Shown: positions 8,794 through 15,689 of the stretch, one piece after another
Numbering within the stretch: position 1 is the first letter of the stretch
Layout of the letters: every line of letters starts with the position of its first letter
Source of the DNA: Campylobacterales bacterium
GTDB taxonomy: Bacteria > Campylobacterota > Campylobacteria > Campylobacterales > Sulfurospirillaceae
Reading direction: 5' to 3'
Assembly (NCBI GenBank): GCA_016930915.1
Contig: JAFGFU010000005.1
Coordinates: forward strand, 1 to 64,000
DNA: 64,000 nucleotides
Made by a program: the position numbers and the translations under genes
Notes under the pieces: model-generated
What the model saw: the letters and a program-made list of their open reading frames with translations, nothing else
The model's database searches: none
Told to the model about the DNA's origin: nothing

Positions 8794-8818
8794 GAAAACA
8801 ACTATCAAAGTTATTTTC
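8794..8818. promoter_or_regulatory. 25-bp imperfect palindrome upstream of feoA
   Basis: The outer arms are GAAAACAACT and AGTTATTTTC, which pair except at one position, around the centre ATCAA. It lies about 50 bases before the feoA start, where an operator would be expected. It does not fit the standard Fur 7-1-7 pattern, so either a divergent Fur site or another regulator is possible. Confidence 0.5.
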
Positions 8819-8868
8819 TTTTAAGTCAAGTTGCTCTATCATTCCTGAATTAAATTTAAGGAAAGAGT

Positions 8869-9093
8869 ATGCATTTAGGTGAACTGAGAAAAGGGCAAAA
8901 GTGCACATTAGTCAACATTCATGGTGCGGGAAAACTCAAACAAAAACTTCTCGATATGGGATTTATTTTTGGAGTAGACATTGAAGTTGTTAGAGAAGCT
9001 CCTTTGTACGACCCGATGGAGCTGCGTATTCAAAACTATCTTGTTAGCCTAAGACGCAATGAAGCAACCCTTTTAGAGGTGAAAGTTTTATGA
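8869..9093 (+). CDS. feoA: FeoA, SH3-like partner of the ferrous iron transporter
   Basis: 74 residues of the FeoA SH3-like fold (LGELRKGQKCTLVNI, KLKQKLLDMGFIFGVDIEVV, DPMELRIQNYLVSLRRNEA). It is a small cytoplasmic protein needed for FeoB activity. GGAAAGAG precedes the ATG, and the stop overlaps the feoB start by 4 bases (ATGA), so the two are translationally coupled. Confidence 0.93.
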   Translation: MHLGELRKGQKCTLVNIHGAGKLKQKLLDMGFIFGVDIEVVREAPLYDPMELRIQNYLVSLRRNEATLLEVKVL

Positions 9094-11558
9094 TAAAAGT
9101 CGCACTTGCGGGGCAGCCAAATTGTGGAAAATCAACGATTTTCAATCTTGTCAGTGGTATTCATCAGCATGTTGCTAACTATCCAGGAGTTACCGTTGAT
9201 AAAAAAGTAGGGCGTTTTGACTATAAAGATAAAAAAATTGAAATAGTGGATTTGCCAGGAACGTACTCGTTTAGCTCCTATTCACTTGAAGAGCGGGTGG
9301 CTAAGGATTTTTTATACGATGAGTCTCCTGATATTATTGTCAACATTGTAGATGCTTCCAATATCAAACGCCATCTTTACCTCACCTTTCAGTTGCTTGA
9401 AATTGGTATTCCTGTAGTCATTGTCTTAAATATGATGGATGTGGCAAGTCGTAGAGGCATTTACATTGATGCACCTAAAATACAAGAGATGTTAGGTGCG
9501 CCTGTGGTCTGTGCGAGTGGTGCCAAAGGTGAGGGCGGTGAAGCGATTATGGAAGCCATTGTCTTAGCATACCAGCAAAAAGAGCAGTATCAAAATTTTA
9601 AGATTAATTATGAAGAACTAGAAGCGTTTATTCATGAGATTGAGGCTGAAATTGCTGAGGTGAATGTTCCTTTAAACAGACGTTGGTTGGCGATTAAGAT
9701 TTTAGAGGAAGATAAAGCGCTTGTGGAGAAGTTAGGTGATAATTTTACTTATTTGCAAGAAAAAGCTAAAGCGTGTGAAGAGCGTTTTCATGCGACGTAT
9801 GATAAAGATATTAGCGCATTTTTAGCGGCGATTCGTTATGACTCAGCCGATGTTATTTTTCATAAGTGTGTGAAAGTGACCAAATCGCATGAAGAGACAC
9901 TCACGGATAAAGTCGATAAAATCGTTTTAAACCGTTGGTTAGCCTTTCCTATTTTATTGTTGGTGATGTTTTTGGTCTATGAACTCTCTATCGTTTATGG
10001 GTACAAGCTGACCGATTACACGTGGCCCCTTTTAGCCATGTTTAAAAATTTTGTGATTGACATTTTGCCTGAGCCTGATTTGATTCGTGTGCCAATGATG
10101 ACAGATTTATCCATTTGGATGGTCAATAGTGCGATTGCATTGATTAACTACATTCCTATCTTTTTTATTCTCTTTGCGTTGATTGCGATTATGGAAGATG
10201 TGGGTTATATGCCACGCCTTGCGTTTATTTTGGATAAGGTCTTTAAAAAATTTGGACTTCACGGTCAATCAACGCTTCCTTTGGTTTTAGGCGGAGCGAT
10301 GGTTGGTGGGTGCGCTGTTCCTGGGGTTATGTCTACCAAAGGCATTGCCGATGAGAGAGCGAGAATGGCAACCATTTTAGCGGTTCCTTATATGAACTGT
10401 TTGGCAAAAGTTCCTTTTTACACCCTTCTTTTAGGCGCATTTTTTAAAGAAGAGATGGGCTTGATGATGTTTTACATCTCAACGGTGACTCTTTTTATTG
10501 CGCTGATTGTCTCCAAACTTTTAACCAGCACCGTTTTAAAAAATAGAGAAACGGCTCCTTTTGTCATGGAATTACCACCGTATCATTTACCCACTTTTAA
10601 GGGGGTGATTATTCGTTCAGCACAAAGGGTGTGGGTTTATATTAATAAAGTAGTCACCATTGTTTTAGCCGTGGCGATTGTTCTCTTTGCGATGTTACAG
10701 TTTCCAGGTTTGAGCGAGGAATCGCAGCAAAAATACGATGAAAAAATAGTACAAGCGCTCAGTACATTTGATACAAAAGTCAAAAAATCTTCTTATTATG
10801 AGAGGGTCGATACGAAAGAAGAGGTTTCAGCGCTTATCAATTACTATGATAACTACAAAGCCAAACGTATGGTTGTCTCTGGTGCAGAGGGGGCAAAAAG
10901 CGTGGATGAGTCATTTTTGAAAAAAGATGCAAAGCTCTTTATTTTCGTAAAACCTGAAAACGATAAAGATGCCAAAATGATCAATAGCGCTTTGCGTCAG
11001 ATATCCAATGTCAGAAAAGATGTGTTGCGTCAGATTAAAAACGAAAAAATTGAAAATAGCTTTTTGGGCATGGTGGGACATTCCATGGAGCCCGTGACAC
11101 AGTTTGCAGGATTTGATTGGAAGATTAACGTGGCATTTTTAAGCTCTTTTGCTGCACGTGAGAGTGCGGTAGCCACGCTGGGTTCTTTGTATGAAAATAA
11201 TAAAGCAGATTCCAAACGTGCGGAAGAAGCGATGTATGAGAATAGTGGATATACGCCATTACATGCGGTGGCGATTATTATTTTTATGATTTTAACGCCT
11301 CCTTGTATTGCGACGATGATTGTGGTGAAGATGCAGTCTAACAGTTACAAATGGATGTTTTTTGCGATTTTCTTTCCAATTACATTGGGTGTTATTATCT
11401 CCTCATTTCTCTTCTCTTTTGGCTCCGTAGCGGGTTGGAGTGGAGTAGAGGCGATGAGTTATTTTTATGTAGTGGTTGTCTTTTTAGCGTTATTTTTAGG
11501 CTTGATACCAAACCGTCAAAATGGCTGGTTAGGTGGATTTAAACATAAGAGTTCTTGA
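9090..11558 (+). CDS. feoB: FeoB ferrous iron transporter
   Basis: 822 residues: an N-terminal G-protein domain with G1 GQPNCGKST (8-16), G3 VDLPGTYSF, G4 LNMMD and a GDI-like helical part to about 270, then the membrane domain with the two Gate motifs (conserved Cys in GGCAVPGVMSTKG and PYMNCLAKVPFYTLLL) and a C-terminal ILTPPCIATMIVV segment. It imports Fe2+ across the inner membrane. Compared with E. coli FeoB it carries an additional soluble stretch at about residues 545-655 between membrane segments, rich in Lys and Glu. The last codons and the stop lie inside a hairpin that begins a dispersed repeat. Confidence 0.95.
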   Translation: MIKVALAGQPNCGKSTIFNLVSGIHQHVANYPGVTVDKKVGRFDYKDKKIEIVDLPGTYSFSSYSLEERVAKDFLYDESPDIIVNIVDASNIKRHLYLTFQLLEIGIPVVIVLNMMDVASRRGIYIDAPKIQEMLGAPVVCASGAKGEGGEAIMEAIVLAYQQKEQYQNFKINYEELEAFIHEIEAEIAEVNVPLNRRWLAIKILEEDKALVEKLGDNFTYLQEKAKACEERFHATYDKDISAFLAAIRYDSADVIFHKCVKVTKSHEETLTDKVDKIVLNRWLAFPILLLVMFLVYELSIVYGYKLTDYTWPLLAMFKNFVIDILPEPDLIRVPMMTDLSIWMVNSAIALINYIPIFFILFALIAIMEDVGYMPRLAFILDKVFKKFGLHGQSTLPLVLGGAMVGGCAVPGVMSTKGIADERARMATILAVPYMNCLAKVPFYTLLLGAFFKEEMGLMMFYISTVTLFIALIVSKLLTSTVLKNRETAPFVMELPPYHLPTFKGVIIRSAQRVWVYINKVVTIVLAVAIVLFAMLQFPGLSEESQQKYDEKIVQALSTFDTKVKKSSYYERVDTKEEVSALINYYDNYKAKRMVVSGAEGAKSVDESFLKKDAKLFIFVKPENDKDAKMINSALRQISNVRKDVLRQIKNEKIENSFLGMVGHSMEPVTQFAGFDWKINVAFLSSFAARESAVATLGSLYENNKADSKRAEEAMYENSGYTPLHAVAIIIFMILTPPCIATMIVVKMQSNSYKWMFFAIFFPITLGVIISSFLFSFGSVAGWSGVEAMSYFYVVVVFLALFLGLIPNRQNGWLGGFKHKSS

Positions 11559-11679
11559 AGAACTCTTGACACACCTTTAAAGCAAAGCTCTAAAGGCTAC
11601 GTTAACACTGGGTTTTCTTCGGCAGAAAGCCCGCGCACCCTTGGTGCTTTTCTTTCTAGCAAAATGAGTTTTGCAAGAA
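11547..11679 (+). repeat. Structured intergenic repeat, copy A
   Basis: About 133 bases that recur in inverse orientation at 22810-22943 with about 88 percent identity by eye, and in a shorter divergent copy at 41061-41150. Four hairpins in order: AAGAGTTCT/AGAACTCTT (around the feoB TGA), CCTTTA-AGC/GCT-TAAAGG with an AAA loop, GGGTTTTCT/AGAAAGCCC with a TCGGC loop, and GCACC/GGTGC followed by GCAAAA/TTTTGC. No coding frame of note. It may act as the feoB terminator, or may be a small RNA or palindromic repeat element. Confidence 0.85.
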
Positions 11680-11704
11680 GCCCATACTTTATAAAGGAGA
11701 AAAA

Positions 11705-12007
11705 ATGTTGAAAAAAACAGTATTTGGGATGTTAGTGGTTGCCAATTTACTTTTCGCACACTCTGCGATTATGAATTGCTTTGATAATGGTGATGGTACG
11801 ATCACATGCGAAGGTGGCTTTAGTGATGGCAGTAGTGCGAGTGGTGTAGAATTTAGGGTGGAACAAGATGGCAAGGTTCTTCTTAAAGATAAGATGAGCA
11901 AAAACAGTGAATTTACCTTTAAAAAACCAAGCGGTACGTACACCGCTATTTTTAATGCAGGTGAGGGACATCAAGTTGTGATTGATGGTAAGGATATTGT
12001 TCAGTAG
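11705..12007 (+). CDS. Small Cys-containing periplasmic protein, paralogue 2
   Basis: 100 residues, clearly paralogous to the product at 5934: signal peptide (about 1-18, cut near LLFA-HSAIMNC), then H-A-M-C, TITCEGGFSDGSSASGVEFRV and a closing TFKKPSGTYTAIF-AGEGHQV. Both cysteines and the first mature histidine are kept. It follows feoB and precedes another DUF4198 gene, just as paralogue 1 sits beside the first DUF4198 gene, so the small protein and DUF4198 protein seem to travel as a pair. Function unknown. AAAGGAG lies 6 bases before ATG. Confidence 0.72.
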   Translation: MLKKTVFGMLVVANLLFAHSAIMNCFDNGDGTITCEGGFSDGSSASGVEFRVEQDGKVLLKDKMSKNSEFTFKKPSGTYTAIFNAGEGHQVVIDGKDIVQ

Positions 12008-12012
12008 GCTTT

Positions 12013-12038
12013 AATACTCTTTTTTGGGAGTATTTTTT
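12013..12038 (+). terminator. Rho-independent terminator after the small Cys protein gene
   Basis: AATACTC (12013-12019) pairs with GAGTATT (12028-12034), followed by a T-run to 12038. It separates this gene from the Fur-box-preceded DUF4198 gene. Confidence 0.85.
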
Positions 12039-12050
12039 ATGATTTTTAGA

Positions 12051-12065
12051 TGATAGTAATTATTA
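12051..12065. promoter_or_regulatory. Putative Fur box upstream of the second DUF4198 gene
   Basis: TGATAGTAATTATTA matches 12 of 14 informative positions of the Fur 7-1-7 pattern. It lies 20 bases before the start codon at 12085, just after a terminator, as expected for an operator. Confidence 0.6.
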
Positions 12066-12084
12066 ACATTATAAAGGATTTTTT

Positions 12085-12906
12085 ATGACAAAGAGTTTTC
12101 TTAAGGTTGCGTTGGTTTCTTCAGTGATTGCTTCAAGTGCATTAGCACACTTTCAAATGCTTTATACGCCAAATATGGCACTCGAAAAAGGTGGTAAGAT
12201 AGAATTACGTCATGTTTTCACTCACCCCTTCGCAGATGAACATACCATGGATATGGGAAAACAACATGACAGTGACGCTCTAGCGCCTGTGGTGGATTTT
12301 TTTGCAGTTAATAAAGAGCAAAAAACCGATTTAAAAGCAACCCTTAAAGAGATTACCTTTAAAGGCAATCATAACAGTGGTAAAGGCTTTGCTTCTGAGT
12401 ATAAAGCACAAAAAATGGGTGATCATATTTTGGTGTTAACACCAGCACCTTATTATGAAAAAGGGGAAGATGCGTATATTCAGCAAATTACCAAAACCAT
12501 CGTGAATGTTGCGGGAACACCAACGGATTGGGATGCAGATTTGGGGCTTAAAGCAGAAATCGTGCCTTTAACAAAGCCTTATGCTATTTGGGAAGGTGGC
12601 AGTTTTACTGGGGTTGTTAAGTCCAATGGCAAACCTGTACCTTTTGCAGAAATTGAAGTGGAATATATCAATCGTGATGTGGATATAAAAAACAATAAAA
12701 TGGGAAAAGACCGTGTCAAAGCCCCTCAAGACGCGTTTGTCACGATGGGCATTAAAGCCAATAAAGATGGTGAGTTTACCTTCGCACTTCCAAAAGCAGG
12801 ATTTTGGGGCTTTGCCGCATTAGGTGTTGGACCTGATAAAGAGTATAAAGGTAAAGAACTCAGTCAAGATGGGGTTATTTGGGTGGAAGCAAAACCGATG
12901 AAATAA
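12085..12906 (+). CDS. DUF4198 family periplasmic protein, Fur-box associated
   Basis: 273 residues with a signal peptide (about 1-22, cut near ALA-HFQMLYTP). The mature protein starts with histidine, carries a His-rich loop (HVFTHPFADEHTMDMGKQHD, about residues 48-67) and ends with an Ig-like domain (GKPVPFAEIEVEYIN, DGEFTFALPKAGFWGFAALG). This is the longer DUF4198 form found near cobalt, nickel and iron uptake systems; the His-rich loop suggests metal binding. It has its own promoter region with a Fur-like box. The stop is followed by a long hairpin. Confidence 0.78.
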   Translation: MTKSFLKVALVSSVIASSALAHFQMLYTPNMALEKGGKIELRHVFTHPFADEHTMDMGKQHDSDALAPVVDFFAVNKEQKTDLKATLKEITFKGNHNSGKGFASEYKAQKMGDHILVLTPAPYYEKGEDAYIQQITKTIVNVAGTPTDWDADLGLKAEIVPLTKPYAIWEGGSFTGVVKSNGKPVPFAEIEVEYINRDVDIKNNKMGKDRVKAPQDAFVTMGIKANKDGEFTFALPKAGFWGFAALGVGPDKEYKGKELSQDGVIWVEAKPMK

Positions 12907-12944
12907 AGATAAAGAGGGACTCCCCTCTTATCTTTACATGTAAA
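12905..12944 (+). terminator. Hairpin after the DUF4198 gene, fused to a TTACATGTAA palindrome
   Basis: Left arm 12905-12918 and right arm 12923-12935 form a stem of about 13 bp with one bulged A. The right arm ends in CTTT, which also begins the palindrome at 12933-12944. There is no long T-run, so termination strength is uncertain. Confidence 0.55.
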
Positions 12945-12987
12945 GACTCCAAACTTTCTTTTTACTCTCATTTTACAAGGTTTTATC

Positions 12988-13128
12988 ATGCTTGAAAACA
13001 TTTTTTTAGGATTGGTGACGTTAGGTGCTATCTACTATCTTTATCGAACACTCTTTAAAACGAAAGGCTGTGGCTGTGGTAAGGATAGTTGCAATATTAA
13101 AAAAGCAGTTATTGAAAAAGACAAATAG
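12988..13128 (+). CDS. FeoB-associated Cys-rich small membrane protein
   Basis: 46 codons: one N-terminal membrane helix (about residues 3-20) followed by a basic linker and a short cysteine cluster CGCGKDSC. This is the layout of the FeoB-associated Cys-rich membrane protein family, thought to assist ferrous iron transport or membrane iron handling. It is one gene away from feoAB, after the DUF4198 gene, in the direction of transcription. Too short for most gene callers. A ribosome site is weak (ACAAGG at 12975-12980). Confidence 0.7.
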   Translation: MLENIFLGLVTLGAIYYLYRTLFKTKGCGCGKDSCNIKKAVIEKDK

Positions 13129-13137
13129 TATATTAGT

Positions 13138-13174
13138 TAATAATTATTCTTATTTAAGAAAACTATGCTATAAT
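13138..13174 (+). promoter_or_regulatory. dps promoter with a Per-like box
   Basis: An extended -10 (TG at 13166-13167, TATAAT at 13169-13174) lies about 36 bases before dps. Just upstream, TAATAATTATTCTTA at 13138-13152 matches 11 of 14 positions of the PerR pattern TTATAAT-N-ATTATAA. Peroxide control of dps would be expected in this phylum; PerR binding is inferred. Confidence 0.5.
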
Positions 13175-13209
13175 TTTTTCGTCAATAAAATAAATTTTAG
13201 GAGTCTATC

Positions 13210-13647
13210 ATGTCAAAAGTTATTAAACAATTACAAGAGATTCAAGCTAACAGTCACGTTTTATACGTCACGTTTCATAACTATCATTGGAATGTTAAAG
13301 GCATGCAGTTTTTCCCTGTGCATGAGATGACTGAAAAGCTTTACGATGCAATGTCAGAAATTTTTGATGATACAGCAGAGCGTATTTTACAATTAGGCGG
13401 TAAGCCTCTCGTTACTCTTTCTGAAATTGTAGCGGCTTCAACATTTAAAGAAGAGACTAAAAATTCATTTGAAGCCAAAGAGGTGATTTCTCATGTCGTG
13501 AAAGCATTAGAAGCAATGCTTGCAGAATGGGTTAAACTCTCTAAACTTGCAGAAGAGGTTCGTGATACCACTACAATGGCGATGGCAGATGAAAAAGTAG
13601 CCGAGCTTGAAAAACAACTTTGGATGTACAAAGCAACCCTTGCGTAA
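13210..13647 (+). CDS. dps: Dps ferritin-like DNA-protection protein
   Basis: 145 residues of the Dps/ferritin-like four-helix bundle. The inter-subunit ferroxidase ligands are visible: His in VTFHNYHWNVKG and the Asp/Glu pair in EIFDDTAERI. It oxidises Fe2+ with peroxide and stores it as a dodecamer, protecting DNA. AGGAGT lies 6 bases before the ATG. It has its own promoter and a strong terminator and sits at the end of the iron island, completing uptake with storage. Confidence 0.93.
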   Translation: MSKVIKQLQEIQANSHVLYVTFHNYHWNVKGMQFFPVHEMTEKLYDAMSEIFDDTAERILQLGGKPLVTLSEIVAASTFKEETKNSFEAKEVISHVVKALEAMLAEWVKLSKLAEEVRDTTTMAMADEKVAELEKQLWMYKATLA

Positions 13648-13653
13648 TCTCTA

Positions 13654-13682
13654 AAGCACACGCTTTTGCGTGTGCTTCTTCT
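13654..13682 (+). terminator. Rho-independent terminator after dps
   Basis: AAGCACACGC (13654-13663) pairs with GCGTGTGCTT (13668-13677) around a TTTT loop, followed by a T-rich CTTCTTTT. Confidence 0.92.
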
Positions 13683-13726
13683 TTTCACACTTCTTTTAAA
13701 AAAATAATTTTCTTACCAGATTAAAA

Positions 13727-13791
13727 TGATAATTTATATCATATTATCAAAAATTAAGCTCCTTTTGCATACTATTCGATATTAGTTATCA
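13727..13791. promoter_or_regulatory. Two putative Fur boxes upstream of the porin gene
   Basis: TGATAATTTATATCA (13727-13741) matches 12 of 14 and CGATATTAGTTATCA (13777-13791) matches 11 of 14 positions of the Fur 7-1-7 pattern. The second is 21 bases before the start codon. An ATATTATCA directly after the first suggests overlapping sites. Confidence 0.55.
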
Positions 13792-13812
13792 ATAATTAAA
13801 AAAGGGTAAAAT

Positions 13813-14937
13813 ATGAAATTTCGTTATTCAAATGTCTTAGCAGCATTGATTTTAGGAAGTTCTTTAAGTGTCGCAGCGGATGCCACTTCACTAGAAGAAG
13901 CACTTACAAAAGCTGAGGTTACAGGTACTGTTGGTTGGTTTGGTGTTCATAATGATAGAAAAGGTGATAGTAGAAACGATAGTTTTTCCAATGGTTATCT
14001 TAATGTGGGTTTTGAAACGGCTGCGTTTCATGGTGTGAGTGTTGGTGTTGCTGGTTGGGGCAGTGTTCAAACCAGTAGTTATCATGATGCGTACGATGAG
14101 GCTATGGCAGATAGAATGGCTCTTTCAAAAGCTTATCTTAAAATCGAACAAGAAGGTATGGGTAAAATAGTTTTAGGACGCCAAGATGTTGATTTTAATT
14201 GGTTGACAGATTATATTGATGGTGTGACTGCTGAAGTAACCGCAGTCGATAATTTAGTGCTTAGTATGGCGTGGGCACAATCCAATGCGGTCATTGATAT
14301 TGATGAAATTTCAGAGCGTTTCACCAAAATCAACGGGCATGATGGTGTCTATATGCTCGATGCAAAATACACGCCTGTAGAAGTTTTAGAACTCAATCCT
14401 TATTTGTATTACGGTAATGATTTGTTGAGTGCGTATGGTATGAAGGCAACGTTAAGCCTTGAGCCAAGCGATGCGGTGAAAACGACAACAATGGCGCACT
14501 ATGTTAAAGTTAATAGTGATATGACAGATGTTGAAGATGGTTCTTTCGCCCAATTTGAGCAAGGGGTAGAACTCTTTGGCGTGGCATTGGCTGCTGGGTA
14601 TATGCGCACCCATGATGATGGAATGGGAGGTTTAAACGAGTTGGGTGACCAATCTCCATTTGAAGAGGGCAATCACGTCTTTGATCCTGATGCTAAAACA
14701 CCTTATGTAAGTGCTTCGTATGAAATTGAGGGAGTAACGCTTAGTGCATTGTATGGTCAAACCAAATATTATGATGGGGACGCTGATAAAAAATTCAAAG
14801 AAAAAGAGTTAGATCTGAGCGTGAGCTATGAGATTATCAAAAATCTTGAAGCTTCTTTGATGTACGTGAATGTCGATAATGACCAAAAAGATGAGAGTTA
14901 TGATGCCTACAAAGCCCATATCTCTTATAACTTTTAA
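13813..14937 (+). CDS. Outer-membrane porin, OprD-like epsilonproteobacterial type
   Basis: 374 residues with a signal peptide (about 1-22, cut near VAA-DATSLEEAL), then LTKAEVTGTVGWFGVHNDRKGD and alternating beta-strands ending in the outer-membrane C-terminus AHISYNF. The layout (short N-terminal helix, 16-18 strands, terminal Phe) fits the Campylobacterales/OprD-type porins. Two Fur-like boxes upstream suggest iron-dependent expression, unusual for a general porin, so a specific role in iron-ligand diffusion is possible. It is convergent with the PAS gene, and two palindromes fill the gap. Confidence 0.75.
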   Translation: MKFRYSNVLAALILGSSLSVAADATSLEEALTKAEVTGTVGWFGVHNDRKGDSRNDSFSNGYLNVGFETAAFHGVSVGVAGWGSVQTSSYHDAYDEAMADRMALSKAYLKIEQEGMGKIVLGRQDVDFNWLTDYIDGVTAEVTAVDNLVLSMAWAQSNAVIDIDEISERFTKINGHDGVYMLDAKYTPVEVLELNPYLYYGNDLLSAYGMKATLSLEPSDAVKTTTMAHYVKVNSDMTDVEDGSFAQFEQGVELFGVALAAGYMRTHDDGMGGLNELGDQSPFEEGNHVFDPDAKTPYVSASYEIEGVTLSALYGQTKYYDGDADKKFKEKELDLSVSYEIIKNLEASLMYVNVDNDQKDESYDAYKAHISYNF

Positions 14938-14961
14938 GTAAAATTCTAGGTATAAACTATT

Positions 14962-14995
14962 TTTACATGTAAAGATCAAACGCTTTACATGTAAA
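14962..14995. repeat. Closely spaced pair of TTACATGTAA palindromes between convergent genes
   Basis: Two full copies, 14962-14973 and 14984-14995, with a 10-base spacer. Because each is self-complementary, the two can also pair with each other to form a 12-bp stem (CTTTACATGTAA-type) followed by A/T runs on both strands. It could serve as a two-way terminator for the porin and the PAS gene. Confidence 0.7.
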
Positions 14996-15002
14996 AAAGT
15001 AT

Positions 15003-15686
15003 TTAAGAAACAAGGGCTGATTGAATGAGTGTTTCGTTGGCTTCAAATTGAATCGTACAATTGCTTTTGTGTGCAATCTCTTCAATATTTTTCTCATAAT
15101 GCAATAATGAAGCGTCGCTTTTAATCGAGATAGAAAAAATAGGGTATTTTTTATTGTTAAAGCGAATATATTCTCCTGTAATTAATGAGAGGCGTGTGGT
15201 AATCACGGTTGCTTCTTTGTGGGCTTGGTAAATTTTATTGAGCAGTTTAATAAAATTTTCAACGTTAAGATGAAGATCAGGAAAGGTGGGATCAAACTCT
15301 TTTTTAAATTTAATAGTGGCATTCGTGGAAGCAGCGCTAATACATAAATCTAGCAATGCATAAATATTAACACTCTCCCCATCTTCTTCAACATTAGCAA
15401 ATTTCTTTGTTGCGTTTTTGTACAGTTTAATACCAATAACATCCTCATCCAAATAACCAACGGTAATGGCATAAAATTTGTAGGAATTAAATGCAATGTC
15501 AACAATGGTAGTTTTAAATCCATAGGTGATACTCGCATACGTTCCTGCAATATCAAAAATTTTTTTATGATTGACCTCACCAAGAAGGTATTGCGCTTCT
15601 TGGTTGAGGGAGACAATTTTGCCACTATTATCAAAGACTATAAAGGGATTATAGTCATGTTCTATCCACTCTTCAGCAAAATTCAT
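15003..15686 (-). CDS. PAS-domain protein downstream of rpoD
   Basis: 227 residues. The N-terminus (about 8-60: NPFIVFDNSGKIVSLNQEAQYLLG) is a PAS-type sensor fold. The rest looks like a degenerate ATPase end of a histidine kinase (an N-box-like LNVENFIKLLNKIY around 135-150) without a phosphoacceptor His or glycine boxes, so it is unlikely to be an active kinase. It begins 3 bases after the rpoD stop and is probably co-transcribed with rpoD. Function unknown; a link between sensing and the main sigma factor is only suggested by position. Confidence 0.6.
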   Translation of the reverse strand: MNFAEEWIEHDYNPFIVFDNSGKIVSLNQEAQYLLGEVNHKKIFDIAGTYASITYGFKTTIVDIAFNSYKFYAITVGYLDEDVIGIKLYKNATKKFANVEEDGESVNIYALLDLCISAASTNATIKFKKEFDPTFPDLHLNVENFIKLLNKIYQAHKEATVITTRLSLITGEYIRFNNKKYPIFSISIKSDASLLHYEKNIEEIAHKSNCTIQFEANETLIQSALVS

Positions 15687-15689
15687 GGT

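Noticed and set aside
13025-13330. A 101-codon plus-strand frame between the Cys-rich peptide and dps
   Set aside because: It overlaps dps in another frame, passes through the dps promoter and has no ribosome site.
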